Assembly (NCBI RefSeq): GCF_003265345.1
Contig: NZ_QFWW01000013.1
Span: forward strand, 328,332 to 392,331
Direction of reading: 5' to 3'
Source of the DNA: Lentzea terrae
Lineage (GTDB): Bacteria; Actinomycetota; Actinomycetes; Mycobacteriales; Pseudonocardiaceae
Length of the DNA: 64,000 nt
Shown: positions 1 to 7,801 of the stretch, one piece after another
How positions within the stretch are numbered: the stretch's first letter is position 1
How the letters are laid out: every line of letters starts with the position of its first letter
Notes under the pieces: model-generated
What the model was told of the DNA's origin: nothing
Databases searched by the model: none
Seen by the model: only the letters and a program-made list of their open reading frames with translations
Program-made: the position numbers and the translations under genes

Positions 1-38
1 TGGTTGGCGGTCACAGCACTAACGCTGTAAAACAGCGA

Positions 39-74
39 AAAGGGGCGTGCATCCCGCAGGATGCACGCCCCTTT
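39..74 (-). terminator. Rho-independent terminator of the siderophore-binding gene
   Basis: A perfect 16-bp inverted repeat (39-54 with 59-74, loop CGCA) lies 12 bp past the stop codon of the minus-strand lipoprotein gene. Read on the minus strand it ends in a short T run. This is a typical intrinsic terminator for that gene. Confidence 0.85.
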
Positions 75-85
75 GCGTTGGTGCG

Positions 86-1099
86 TCAGGCGAGCTTGGA
101 CACGCCCGGCTTCAGCTTCTCCAGCACCCACGGGATGTCGAGCGCCGTCGGGTAGCGCAGCGCCGAGATGGTCTCCATGTCGACGAGCAGGTAGTTGCCG
201 CTCTTGACGCCGGCGCCGAGCTGGTTGCCCTCGAACGCGGCCTGCAGGTCCGGCGAGGTGAACGCGACGATCACCAGGTCCGCCTTGAGCTTGTCGTACT
301 GCTCGGGCGTCAGCGTGCCGGTCGGGCTGCCGGACTCGTTCTTGGTCGCGTCGGCAACGGCCGGGCTGAGCGTGAGACCGGTCTGCTCGATCAGCTTGAC
401 CGCGAAGTCCTCCTTGGACACCAAGGAGAACATCTTGCCAGCGGTGTTGCCGACCGAGGCGGTGAAGGTCTTGCCGGTGGCCTTCGCGTTGTCGCCCTTG
501 AACTTGGTGATCGCGGCCTCGGTGGTCTCGATGACCTTCTTGGCGTCACCGGTCTTGCCGAGCGCCTGCGCGACGACCTGAACGTGCTCCTGCCAGGTCT
601 GCTTGCCCCAGTCGGTGGCGTACCCGACCGTCGGCGCGATCTTGGCGAGGTTCGGGTACTCCTGCTCGAGCCCGTAGCTGGACGTGGCGAGGATCAGGTC
701 GGGCGTGAGCGCGCCGACCTCTTCCGCGTTGACCCCGGCAGCCGCGTTGACGATCTTCGTCTTGCTCGCGTCGAGCTTGCCCTTGAGCCAGCTGGGCACC
801 GCGTCGGAACCGGACTTGTTGAAGAACGCGACCGGCGTGACGCCCAACGCCAGCGCGGCGTCGAGGTCATCGGTAGCCGTACCGACCACGACCACCCGCG
901 ACGGCGCCTTGGTGATCTCCGCGGTCCCGAACTTGTGCGTGATCTTCACCGGGAAGGCCGACGCGTCGGAGCTCGCCGGGCTCGTCGACTGGGTGGACGA
1001 GTCCTGCACCTGGCCACACGCGGCCAGACCGGCGCCCAGGACGGCGGCGAGAACGAGGCTTCCCAGCGCTCTGCCGGACGGACGAACCCTGCTGGACAT
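86..1099 (-). CDS. Iron-siderophore ABC transporter substrate-binding lipoprotein
   Basis: This 337-residue protein should capture ferric siderophores outside the membrane and hand them to an ABC importer. It has an N-terminal lipoprotein signal with lipobox LAAC (Cys28), a Ser/Thr-rich linker, and the FecB/FepB-type periplasmic-binding fold, with motifs such as SRVVVVGTATDDLDAAL and a Trp/Gln-rich ligand region. I chose the ATG at 1099 because AAAGGG lies just upstream; an in-frame start 15 codons earlier would place the iron box inside the gene. The permease and ATPase genes are not adjacent within the window, so it may be an orphan binding protein. A DtxR/IdeR-like box sits 42 bp upstream, which predicts repression by iron. 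The exact siderophore cannot be read from the sequence. Confidence 0.92.
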   Translation of the reverse strand: MSSRVRPSGRALGSLVLAAVLGAGLAACGQVQDSSTQSTSPASSDASAFPVKITHKFGTAEITKAPSRVVVVGTATDDLDAALALGVTPVAFFNKSGSDAVPSWLKGKLDASKTKIVNAAAGVNAEEVGALTPDLILATSSYGLEQEYPNLAKIAPTVGYATDWGKQTWQEHVQVVAQALGKTGDAKKVIETTEAAITKFKGDNAKATGKTFTASVGNTAGKMFSLVSKEDFAVKLIEQTGLTLSPAVADATKNESGSPTGTLTPEQYDKLKADLVIVAFTSPDLQAAFEGNQLGAGVKSGNYLLVDMETISALRYPTALDIPWVLEKLKPGVSKLA

Positions 1100-1140
1100 G
1101 GCAACACCCTTTCGGTGCACGTGGTCAAGAGCGCGCCAAG

Positions 1141-1159
1141 TCAAGCAAGGCTAACCTAA
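1141..1159 (-). promoter_or_regulatory. DtxR/IdeR iron box
   Basis: The minus-strand sequence TTAGGTTAGCCTTGCTTGA matches the 19-bp DtxR/IdeR consensus TTAGGTTAGSCTAACCTAA at 15 positions, with a perfect left half. It lies 42 bp before the start of the siderophore-binding lipoprotein gene, so iron-loaded DtxR should repress that gene. Confidence 0.8.
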
Positions 1160-1252
1160 TTAAGCAAACCCTTCCCTTGCGACCCCGATCACGTTCACCC
1201 ATACCTCACAGCCGGGTGGAACAGTGCGTGTCGGAGTGATCACCCAAGGGAT

Positions 1253-1597
1253 TCAGCAGAACTTCGCTCGCGCGGCTTCCGCGTCCGCGCCGTCCAGCCA
1301 GACGATGTCGTGGTCGATGCCGCGCAACCGGATCACGCCGGCCGTCAGCTCGTTTTGGGCCTCGGTCTCGTCGTAGATCGCCTGCAGGTACTCCGCGGGA
1401 TCCACCATGACCGCGTTGAGCTCCAGCACCTCGCGCGGTCGCTCGTCGCCCGTCTTCACGACGTCCTTCTTCAACAACAGGTGTCCGGACGTCTCGTGCT
1501 CCCGTTCGAGCCGCGCGACCCTGTCACCGAATCCGGCCAGGTCCGGCGCCAACGGGATCGGGTCGGCAAAGACGTCCCGTCTGCGGAACAACGACAT
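1253..1597 (-). CDS. Hypothetical protein, last gene of the Roadblock operon
   Basis: This 114-residue protein is soluble, acidic and of unknown function. It has no signal peptide or membrane segment. Start ATG 1597 has GAGG six bases upstream; an in-frame GTG directly precedes it. It starts 8 bp after the stop of the previous hypothetical gene, so the two are almost certainly co-transcribed. Both proteins end in similar short segments (IVWLDGADAEAARAKF here, VSWLDDVEADRIRTTIF in the neighbour), which suggests they are diverged paralogues. Their role in the Roadblock/DUF4388 operon is not known. Confidence 0.75.
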   Translation of the reverse strand: MSLFRRRDVFADPIPLAPDLAGFGDRVARLEREHETSGHLLLKKDVVKTGDERPREVLELNAVMVDPAEYLQAIYDETEAQNELTAGVIRLRGIDHDIVWLDGADAEAARAKFC

Positions 1598-1605
1598 CAC
1601 CCACC

Positions 1606-1959
1606 TCAGCCGAAGATCGTCGTACGAATCCGGTCAGCCTCGACGTCGTCCAGCCAGCTGACGCGGAAGGCCGTGCCGTACCACTCGAGCATCGACGCGG
1701 CGAGTTCCTCCTGCGCGCTCTCGACCCCGGGATCTGCACGGTCCTCGAACCGCCAGCCGGAGGGTTCCTCCGCGTCCGTCCGAGCGAAGACCATGTCGAC
1801 GTAGGTGACCGGTTTCGGCGACGGCATCATCTCGGGCACGGTGACGAGCAGGTAGCCCGCGAACTGCTCGGCACGCCGTACCACCGCGACCCGGTCCGCG
1901 TACTCGAACACCTGCTCCATCACCGTTCCCGCCTGCCGAGGATCTGCCGAATTGTGCAC
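1606..1959 (-). CDS. Hypothetical protein, paralogue of the next gene
   Basis: This 117-residue soluble acidic protein has no recognised domain. The GTG start at 1959 overlaps by one base the TAG stop of the upstream Roadblock-like gene, which suggests translational coupling; an internal ATG at 1920 with GGGA upstream is an alternative start. The C-terminal WLDDVEADRIR segment resembles that of the downstream 114-residue protein. Probable operon member with the two Roadblock-like proteins and the DUF4388-like protein. Confidence 0.75.
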   Translation of the reverse strand: MHNSADPRQAGTVMEQVFEYADRVAVVRRAEQFAGYLLVTVPEMMPSPKPVTYVDMVFARTDAEEPSGWRFEDRADPGVESAQEELAASMLEWYGTAFRVSWLDDVEADRIRTTIFG

Positions 1960-2348
1960 TACACCTGCAGATCAGCCTCGATGCGCTTGAGCTGGTGCCT
2001 GGCCAGCGCCAGGTTCGCTACGTCTCTCTCCAGCACCAGGTAGAGGAAGAGCGAGCCCCTGGCCTTCACGCCACCCATCAACCGGATCAGGTGGTACTGG
2101 CGGTGCAACGTGATCAGGATGTCCTCGATGCTGTCGTTGAGCCCGAGCGACTGCATCACCCGCAGTTTCGACCGGACGACCTCGGTGTTCCCGGCCGCCG
2201 CGATCTCCAGGTTCAGCCACTCCCCGCCACCGCTGGAGCCGAGCGACATCCCGCTGTCGTAGTCGACCAGCGCGACGCCCACGGCGCCGGAGATGGACAT
2301 GGCCTCTTTCAGCGCAACATCGATGTTCATCAGATTCCACTTCTCCAT
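1959..2348 (-). CDS. Roadblock/LC7-like protein, divergent
   Basis: This roughly 129-residue protein has the size and beta-alpha layout of Roadblock/LC7 proteins. It has a central VALVDYDSGMSLGSSGGG strand-turn and a C-terminal LFLYLVLERDVANLALARHQL helix-strand unit. Roadblock proteins act as dimeric GTPase regulators or scaffolds. ATG 2348 (MEKWN) and ATG 2330 (MNIDV) are both possible starts and neither has a strong ribosome site; the long frame further upstream is not coding. It lies 122 bp after a more typical Roadblock gene. No small GTPase gene is present, unlike in the conservon (cvn) operons of actinomycetes, so its partner is unknown. Confidence 0.7.
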   Translation of the reverse strand: MEKWNLMNIDVALKEAMSISGAVGVALVDYDSGMSLGSSGGGEWLNLEIAAAGNTEVVRSKLRVMQSLGLNDSIEDILITLHRQYHLIRLMGGVKARGSLFLYLVLERDVANLALARHQLKRIEADLQV

Positions 2349-2470
2349 GTCAACTGGCGATCGAGACGACCTCGATCTTTTACGGAAACGTCCCCACACA
2401 GCCGTCCACCAGAACGAACCAAGTGCGGACACGCGCTTTTTGCCGCTCACCCGATGCCAACCAAGGGGTG

Positions 2471-2839
2471 TTAAGAGGTCAGGATCGAGCTGACGCGCTC
2501 GACCACGGGCCTGGACTCGTGCAGCAGCCGGCCGAGATTCAGCCCCTTGTCCCCGAGCGCGACCATCAACGACATCCGCCCGACGGCGTACACGGCCATG
2601 TATCCCTCGGTGCCGAACACCACGGTCTGGGTGAGTGCGCCCAGCCCGATCACCTCCGCCGCCTGCCGCGCGATTCCGAGATCGGCGGCGGCGAGCGCGG
2701 ATATGTGCGCGGGTTCGACGTTCTTCGCCACATCGGCGATGATGGGAATCCCGTCGGACGCGGCTATCACCGTGTCGGTCACTCCGGTGACGTTCTCCCG
2801 AAGCCACCGCAACTCGACGGCCAGGGCGTCGTAGTCCAC
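2471..2839 (-). CDS. Roadblock/LC7 domain protein
   Basis: This 122-residue protein is a full Roadblock/LC7 domain: an N-terminal helix, the ASDGIPIIAD strand pair, an ISALAAADLGIARQAAE helix, and the TVVFGTEGYMAVYAV and SLMVALGDKGLNLGRLLHE elements. It resembles CvnB-type proteins, which regulate or scaffold small GTPases or signalling complexes. GTG 2839 is preferred because GGAAGG lies six bases upstream; GTG 2854 has none. It lies just downstream of the DUF4388-like gene and should be in the same operon. Confidence 0.85.
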   Translation of the reverse strand: MDYDALAVELRWLRENVTGVTDTVIAASDGIPIIADVAKNVEPAHISALAAADLGIARQAAEVIGLGALTQTVVFGTEGYMAVYAVGRMSLMVALGDKGLNLGRLLHESRPVVERVSSILTS

Positions 2840-2873
2840 AAACTTCCTTCCCACTGCGGCAAGGTCGAAGAGT

Positions 2874-3698
2874 TCAGACAGGGCGCTCCACCTCCGTGAC
2901 CTCCGCCCGCGGACGCAACGAGGTCAGGTCCCCGTGCGAAAAGCTGAACGACGTTGCAGGCGAGGCGATTTCCAGCAGTTCCTCACTCAACATCCGAGAA
3001 ATCTCCACCACCACGGGATAGACCCCGCGCCCCACCGCAAAGGCGATGTCCCGCGCAGTGCGCCGTCCCGTGGCGTGCGCGACGATCTCCCGCCGCTCCG
3101 CCGTCGAGACGCCCACCCCGGACACCGCCACGACGCGATCCCGGTAAGGCGACACCGGGACCGGCAGCGAAGCGACCACGTCCAGCCGGCGAGCCGTCTC
3201 CGACAACAGCAGGTCCGGGCCGATCCCCTCGTCCACCGCCAGCGGAGTCACCTCGGCGGAGTCGCCGCTGACGACGCACTGCTCGATGTCACCGGCGGCA
3301 ACGGCGAACGCCGCGTCCTGCAGCGCGGCCAGCGCTACGACCTCGACCTCGGCCGAGCCGATGGACCCACGAGCGACGAGCGCCGCCCGAACGGACCGCG
3401 TCCCAACACTCTCCACCAGCGCAGCGGTCCAGTCCTCCGCGCTGATCCTGCCCGAGCTCAACAGCAACGTGTCCGCACCGGGCGAACCAGGGCTGTCCAC
3501 CGCGATCACCACACCGTCGCGCAGGTGAAAAAGTCCGCCCGCATTGCCCAGAACGCGCAATGTTCCGGTGACTCGGTCCTGGTGGCACCGCGTCAAGGCA
3601 TCCGCGAGCACGTCGAACGCAGACCGACAATCGGGTCTCAGAGGTAACTCCGGGTTATTTCGGGGATTACAGAGCGAGTTGATCGGCGAACTGGTCAT
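2874..3698 (-). CDS. DUF4388-type protein, first gene of the Roadblock operon
   Basis: This 274-residue soluble protein has an N-terminal DUF4388-like module (about residues 25-110) with the signature TGTLRV, GGLFHLRDG and VVIAVDSPG. That module is found in PatA-like and gliding or signalling proteins and often sits next to Roadblock proteins. The C-terminal half contains a helical ERREIVAHATGRRTARDIAFAVGRG segment that looks like a winged-helix fold. The ATG at 3698 has GAGGGGAAG upstream at rather long spacing. This is the first gene of the minus-strand operon running to 1253. A signalling or scaffolding role with the Roadblock proteins is inferred. Confidence 0.75.
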   Translation of the reverse strand: MTSSPINSLCNPRNNPELPLRPDCRSAFDVLADALTRCHQDRVTGTLRVLGNAGGLFHLRDGVVIAVDSPGSPGADTLLLSSGRISAEDWTAALVESVGTRSVRAALVARGSIGSAEVEVVALAALQDAAFAVAAGDIEQCVVSGDSAEVTPLAVDEGIGPDLLLSETARRLDVVASLPVPVSPYRDRVVAVSGVGVSTAERREIVAHATGRRTARDIAFAVGRGVYPVVVEISRMLSEELLEIASPATSFSFSHGDLTSLRPRAEVTEVERPV

Positions 3699-3905
3699 CC
3701 AATCGAGTACTTCCCCTCGTTGAAAGAGCCACCGCCACCGCTACTTCTTACCCTCCGACATGACCCACCCACATCGGGTGCCACACGATCGAGTGAAACA
3801 TTCCAGCTCGGGTAACAATCTGATGCGCCTGCGAGCGAAATAGCCGCCGTCAATGCATCAAATACCACTCCGCAAAACAGACCCGCCATCAGCGATCGGG
3901 GCCGT

Positions 3906-4583
3906 TCACCTGCGCAGGCGTTCCAGCCCGTCCAGCAGCAGGTCGAGCGTGAACTCGAACTCGACCTGGCTGTCGCACCACCCGAGTGTGGGGTCGGCCT
4001 GGTCGTGGATCTCGGCCGCCAGCATGGAAGTCAGATGCGGCAACGCCTCGGCCATCGCGGCCAGATCCGCCTCGGCGGCCTCGTCCTCCATGCTCCCGCC
4101 GGCCGACGCAGGGCTGAAGATCTCCTGCACGAACCCGAGCGGCATGCTCCCGAACGCGTGCAGCGCCCGGTGCGCGAGGCGGTACGAGAACCCGGCGCCG
4201 ACGAGCGTGCCGACGATCGAGTCGTAGTAGGCGTACACGCTGGCCGGGACGGTCCGGCGGGTGCCCAGCAGCCCTGGCATCCACGGGTGGCGCAGCATCA
4301 CCTGACGCGCCGCGAGGAACTGCTCGCGCAGCCGCGCACGCCAGTCGCCGCCGTCCACGTCGAGGCCGGCGATGTCGACCTCGGCGATCACGGTTTCGAC
4401 CACGCCGTCGAGCAGGGCCTCTTTGTCGCGCAGGTGGTAGTAGAGCGACATGGCCTCGACGTGGAGATCGTCCGCAAGGCGACGCATCGTCAGCGCCTGA
4501 ATCCCGTGCGCATCGGCCAGAGCGACCGCCGCGGCCAGCACGCGCTCACGACTGAGCGGCTTCCGAGACGCCTTCGCTGCCAC
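3906..4583 (-). CDS. TetR-family transcriptional repressor
   Basis: This 225-residue protein has a TetR helix-turn-helix at residues about 10-55 (ALTMRRLADDLHVEAMSLYYHL is the recognition region) and a C-terminal ligand domain of the tetracycline-repressor type (TetR_C). The GTG at 4583 is preferred because GGGAG lies just upstream; a GTG at 4607 would lie in the operator region. It is divergent from the DUF4386 membrane protein gene. Two identical CCTTAC-N3-GTAAGG palindromes in the shared intergenic region are the likely operators, so it probably represses both genes. The ligand is unknown. Confidence 0.9.
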   Translation of the reverse strand: MAAKASRKPLSRERVLAAAVALADAHGIQALTMRRLADDLHVEAMSLYYHLRDKEALLDGVVETVIAEVDIAGLDVDGGDWRARLREQFLAARQVMLRHPWMPGLLGTRRTVPASVYAYYDSIVGTLVGAGFSYRLAHRALHAFGSMPLGFVQEIFSPASAGGSMEDEAAEADLAAMAEALPHLTSMLAAEIHDQADPTLGWCDSQVEFEFTLDLLLDGLERLRR

Positions 4584-4624
4584 CGATCTCCCAACTCTTG
4601 TCCGCACCTTACCGCGTGTGCTTA

Positions 4625-4639
4625 CCTTACAAGGTAAGG
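4625..4639. promoter_or_regulatory. TetR operator copy 1
   Basis: CCTTAC-AAG-GTAAGG is a perfect 6-bp inverted repeat with a 3-bp centre. It lies between the divergent TetR and DUF4386 genes, and together with the second copy at 4642 it forms a tandem operator. Confidence 0.75.
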
Positions 4640-4641
4640 TG

Positions 4642-4656
4642 CCTTACAACGTAAGG
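4642..4656. promoter_or_regulatory. TetR operator copy 2
   Basis: CCTTAC-AAC-GTAAGG is the same 15-bp palindrome as at 4625, with its centre 17 bp away. It ends 7 bp before the DUF4386 start codon, so a bound repressor would cover the ribosome-binding region of that gene. Confidence 0.75.
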
Positions 4657-4663
4657 GAGCGCC

Positions 4664-5392
4664 ATGACCGCGCCGATCCGCACAGCCCGCACCACCGGAC
4701 TGCTCTACCTGGGCCTCGCCATCACCGGCTTGTTCGGTTTCCTGGTGATCCGGCCGCAACTGTTCGCCGCCAACGACCCCGGCACGACACTCGCCAACCT
4801 GGTCGAGCACGAATCGTTAGCGCGCGCAGGCATCGCCTTCGAACTGCTCGTCGTTCTCACCCAGGCCCTCGCCGCGATGTGGTTCTACCGCCTGTTCCGC
4901 AACGCGGATCCGGTCAACGCCGGCGGTGTCGCCGCTTTCGGCCTCGTCAACGCGGTCGCGATCCTCGGCAGCGCGGCGATGCTGGCCACGGCCGTCGAGG
5001 TCGCGCACGCCCCGGCCGGGGACGCGGCGGCCACCGTCCAGCTGCTGTACCTGATCGCCGGCAACCTGTGGAACGTGGGAGCGCTCTTCTTCGGCCTGTG
5101 GCTCATCCCCATGGGCCGGTGCGTGCTCCGCTCCGGCTGGATGCCCCGCGGCCTCGGCTGGACCCTCATCGCCGGCGGCATCGGTTACGTGCTCAGCACT
5201 TTCGCCAAGTACCTCGTCCCGGACGTGCCGCTCGTCGCCGACGCCCTCGTGCTGCCGTCGATGGTCGGCGAGTTCTGGATGATCGGCTACCTGGTCATCC
5301 GGGGCGTCCGTCCGGTCACCGCGCAGTGGACCGGCGAGGGATCAACAGCGGCTGCACAGACCGACGTCGCTCCACCCCGGACCGGCCGTTGA
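4664..5392 (+). CDS. DUF4386 integral membrane protein
   Basis: This 242-residue protein has about six or seven hydrophobic helices and the layout of DUF4386 (N-terminal RTTGLLYLGLAITGLFGFL, a conserved FELLVVLTQALAAMWFYRLF segment, and GNLWNVGALFFGLWLIPMG). The function of the family is unknown. The start ATG 4664 follows GTAAGGGAGCGCC, where GGGAG is the ribosome site and overlaps the TetR operator. Regulation by the divergent TetR protein is very likely. Its last 77 bp overlap the 3' end of the convergent LacI gene. Confidence 0.85.
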   Translation: MTAPIRTARTTGLLYLGLAITGLFGFLVIRPQLFAANDPGTTLANLVEHESLARAGIAFELLVVLTQALAAMWFYRLFRNADPVNAGGVAAFGLVNAVAILGSAAMLATAVEVAHAPAGDAAATVQLLYLIAGNLWNVGALFFGLWLIPMGRCVLRSGWMPRGLGWTLIAGGIGYVLSTFAKYLVPDVPLVADALVLPSMVGEFWMIGYLVIRGVRPVTAQWTGEGSTAAAQTDVAPPRTGR

Positions 5393-6347
5393 CGAGAGCG
5401 ATCAGCACGTCGACCACTTCCTCGCCCACCCGGTCCGGACGCAGACTGGCCGTGGTGACGGGCGGAGTCGTCGCCGCGTAGTCCGAATCCTCGCTGATGC
5501 ACGCCACCAGCAGATCCCGCGGCACCTCGAGCCCGCGGTCCGCAGCGGCGGCGAGGACGTTGTGACCGGAGTCGGAGTACACGCCGACGACGGCGTCCGG
5601 TCGCGGATCGCGGTCGAGCAGCCGGCCGACCGCGTCCCGTTCGGCCGTGAAGTAGTCGGGCAGCGAGGCGTACTCCTCGAAGAGGACGGACGTCTCGCGT
5701 TCGGCGCACCAGGACGCGTAGGCACGTCCGATCTGTTGCGGATAAGCGTCGTCGTGCAGGGGCAGCGTGAGCCCGATCCGCCGGGCACCGGCCTCCGCGA
5801 GGTGGTCCAGCAGCAGGCGCACGCCCGCGTCGCAGTCGGTGTCCACCCACGCGTCACCGCTGCGCGCCCGAGGTGGCCGGCCTTCGGTCACGATCGGGAT
5901 GCCGCGCTCGCGCAGCAGGGCACCCACCGGGTCGTCGGCGCGCGGTCCGACGTGAATGACGCCGTCCATCGGCGTGTTGAGCCACATCCACGGCGACAGC
6001 GAGCTCGGCAGCACGACGAGCAGGTAGCCGCGTTCGTGCGCCGCCGCCATCGCGCTCAGCACCAGCTGGGCGTAGTACGGGATCTCGGTGTAGGAGACGG
6101 GCAGGTCGCCGTACGTCGTCATCGTCAGGCCGAGCACACCCGTGCCGCCGCTCGCCGTGGCTCTGGCCGTGCTGGCCTGGGCGTGCCCGAGCTCGCGCGC
6201 CGCGGCGATCACGCGCTGCCTGGTCGCCTCGGACAGCCGTCCGGTGCCGTTGAGCGCGTTCGACACGGTGGCCGTGGACACCCCGGCCCGCGCGGCCACG
6301 GCCTCGAGCGTGGGACGCCGCCAGACATGTGTGCTCTTCATGTCCAT
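5316..6347 (-). CDS. LacI-family transcriptional regulator
   Basis: This 343-residue regulator has an N-terminal LacI helix-turn-helix (residues about 12-60, TLEAVAARAGVSTATVSNAL) and a periplasmic-binding-protein-like sugar sensor domain in the C-terminal two thirds (VLGLTMTTYGD, DGVIHVGPRADDP, GVYSDSGHNVLAAAADRG). ATG 6347 and ATG 6341 are both possible starts. It is divergent from the ferric-reductase-like gene, and a 20-bp palindrome at 6371 is its likely autoregulatory site. It may also control the arabinose-polymer hydrolase genes downstream, whose promoters carry other LacI-type palindromes; that link is inference. Its 3' end overlaps the DUF4386 gene. Confidence 0.92.
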   Translation of the reverse strand: MDMKSTHVWRRPTLEAVAARAGVSTATVSNALNGTGRLSEATRQRVIAAARELGHAQASTARATASGGTGVLGLTMTTYGDLPVSYTEIPYYAQLVLSAMAAAHERGYLLVVLPSSLSPWMWLNTPMDGVIHVGPRADDPVGALLRERGIPIVTEGRPPRARSGDAWVDTDCDAGVRLLLDHLAEAGARRIGLTLPLHDDAYPQQIGRAYASWCAERETSVLFEEYASLPDYFTAERDAVGRLLDRDPRPDAVVGVYSDSGHNVLAAAADRGLEVPRDLLVACISEDSDYAATTPPVTTASLRPDRVGEEVVDVLIALVNGRSGVERRRSVQPLLIPRRSTAR

Positions 6348-6370
6348 CTCAACAGGCTCGGTGCCGGCTT

Positions 6371-6390
6371 GTGCTTAAGACGTTAATCAC
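6371..6390. promoter_or_regulatory. Palindrome in the LacI / flavocytochrome divergent promoter
   Basis: GTGCTTAAGACGTTAATCAC has matching arms GTG-N-TTAA and TTAA-N-CAC around a 4-bp centre. It lies 24 bp from each flanking gene. This is a good candidate operator for the adjacent LacI protein. Confidence 0.5.
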
Positions 6391-6414
6391 TCAACCTACC
6401 GGCCCAGGAGTTTC

Positions 6415-7773
6415 ATGTGGACGAAGGGGACGCCGGTGGAGGCGAGGACTTCTCAGGTACGGCACCGCGCCGTGCCCCCGATCGTCGCAGCGCGGTGGGC
6501 GCTGTGGACGTTCATCGTCGTCAACCTGCTGATCGTCGAGGTTCTCTTCTTCACCGCGGGCAGCGGCAAGAACGGGATCCTCACGGTCGCCAAGTTCGTC
6601 GGCCTGCACGCCGCCGTGCTGATGCTGTGCCAGCTGCTGCTGGTGGCCCGGCTGCCGTGGCTCGACCGGCGCATCGGCATGGACCGGTTGACGGTCTGGC
6701 ACCGGTGGGTCGGCTTCACGTTGCTGTGGACCATCCTCAGTCACGCCGTGCTGGTCGTCCTGGGCTACGCGACGCTCGACAACGCGTCGATGGGCAAGAC
6801 GTTCCTCGCACTCGCCGGAGTGCCGGCCTCGCTGCTCGGGATGTGCGCCGCGTTGATCGTCGTCGTGGTCGGCGTGGTCTCCACCCGCAACGTGCGGCGC
6901 CGGCTGCGGTACGAGACCTGGCACGGCCTGCACCTGCTGCTGTACCTCGCGCTGGGACTGGCGTTCGTCCACCAGCTGCTGGAGACCACGACCTTCACCT
7001 CCTCCGTGTTCGCGCGGATCTACTGGTGGGCGATGTGGCTCTTCGCGTTCGGCGCCCTGGTCACCGGACGGATCGTCATGCCGCTGTGGCGCAACGCCTA
7101 CCACCGCTTCGAGGTCGCCGCGGTCGTGCCGGAGTCGGACAACGTCGTGTCGGTGCACGTCACCGGCCGCCACCTCGACCGGCTGCCCGCCCAGGCCGGC
7201 CAGTTCTGCATCTGGCGGTTCCCCGGACACAACCACTGGTGGCACGCGAACCCGTTCTCGCTGTCGGCGGCACCCGACGGCCGCACGTTGCGCCTCACCG
7301 CCAAGGCGGTCGGCAGCGCCAGCGCCGGCCTGCGGAACGTCCCCGTCGGGAGCCGCGTGTTCGTCGAAGGGCCGTACGGGGCGTTCACCTCGTTGCACCG
7401 GACGCGGCCAGGCGCCCTGCTGATCGCCGGCGGAGTGGGGATCACGCCGATCCGAGCCATGCTGGAGGAGGAGACGGTCGGCGACGTCGTCGTGCTCTAC
7501 CGGGTGCGCAGTGAGAGCGACGCCGTGCTGGCCGACGAGGTGCGAACCCTGGTCGAGGAGTGCGGTGGGCAGCTGCACCTGCTCACCGGACGCACGGCGG
7601 AGGGGGCATCGCCGTTCGAGCCGGAGCGCCTCCGCGCCCTGGTGCCCGACGTGACCGAACGCGACGTGTACGTCTGCGGGCCGGGCGGAATGACCGCGGC
7701 GGTGCTCAAAACCTTGCGCAGCCTGAAGGTTCCGGACCGGCAGGTCCACTCCGAACGCTTCGGGCTCGCCTGA
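6415..7773 (+). CDS. Ferric-reductase-like flavocytochrome (ferredoxin reductase family)
   Basis: This 452-residue membrane oxidoreductase joins a ferric-reductase-type haem domain of about six helices to a cytosolic FAD/NAD(P)H reductase. It would move electrons from NAD(P)H across the membrane to an extracytoplasmic acceptor. The haem-binding His pairs are visible in two helices (His96/His110 and His173/His186). The flavin and nicotinamide parts show NPFSLSAAP, GGVGITPIRAML (about 340) and CGPGGM (about 421), and the protein ends in the usual ERFGLA. ATG 6415 has AGGAG five bases upstream. The acceptor (iron, quinone or other) is unknown. It follows a LacI gene and precedes the cell-wall hydrolase cluster. 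Confidence 0.88.
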   Translation: MWTKGTPVEARTSQVRHRAVPPIVAARWALWTFIVVNLLIVEVLFFTAGSGKNGILTVAKFVGLHAAVLMLCQLLLVARLPWLDRRIGMDRLTVWHRWVGFTLLWTILSHAVLVVLGYATLDNASMGKTFLALAGVPASLLGMCAALIVVVVGVVSTRNVRRRLRYETWHGLHLLLYLALGLAFVHQLLETTTFTSSVFARIYWWAMWLFAFGALVTGRIVMPLWRNAYHRFEVAAVVPESDNVVSVHVTGRHLDRLPAQAGQFCIWRFPGHNHWWHANPFSLSAAPDGRTLRLTAKAVGSASAGLRNVPVGSRVFVEGPYGAFTSLHRTRPGALLIAGGVGITPIRAMLEEETVGDVVVLYRVRSESDAVLADEVRTLVEECGGQLHLLTGRTAEGASPFEPERLRALVPDVTERDVYVCGPGGMTAAVLKTLRSLKVPDRQVHSERFGLA

Positions 7774-7782
7774 CGAACGGCA

Positions 7783-7796
7783 TGTTAGCGTTCACA
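7783..7796. promoter_or_regulatory. LacI-type operator upstream of the LRR gene
   Basis: TGTTAGCGTTCACA resembles the perfect palindrome TGTTAGCGCTAACA found before the GH62 gene. It ends only 5 bp before the GTG start of the LRR protein. Confidence 0.6.
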
Positions 7797-7801
7797 TCAC
7801 T

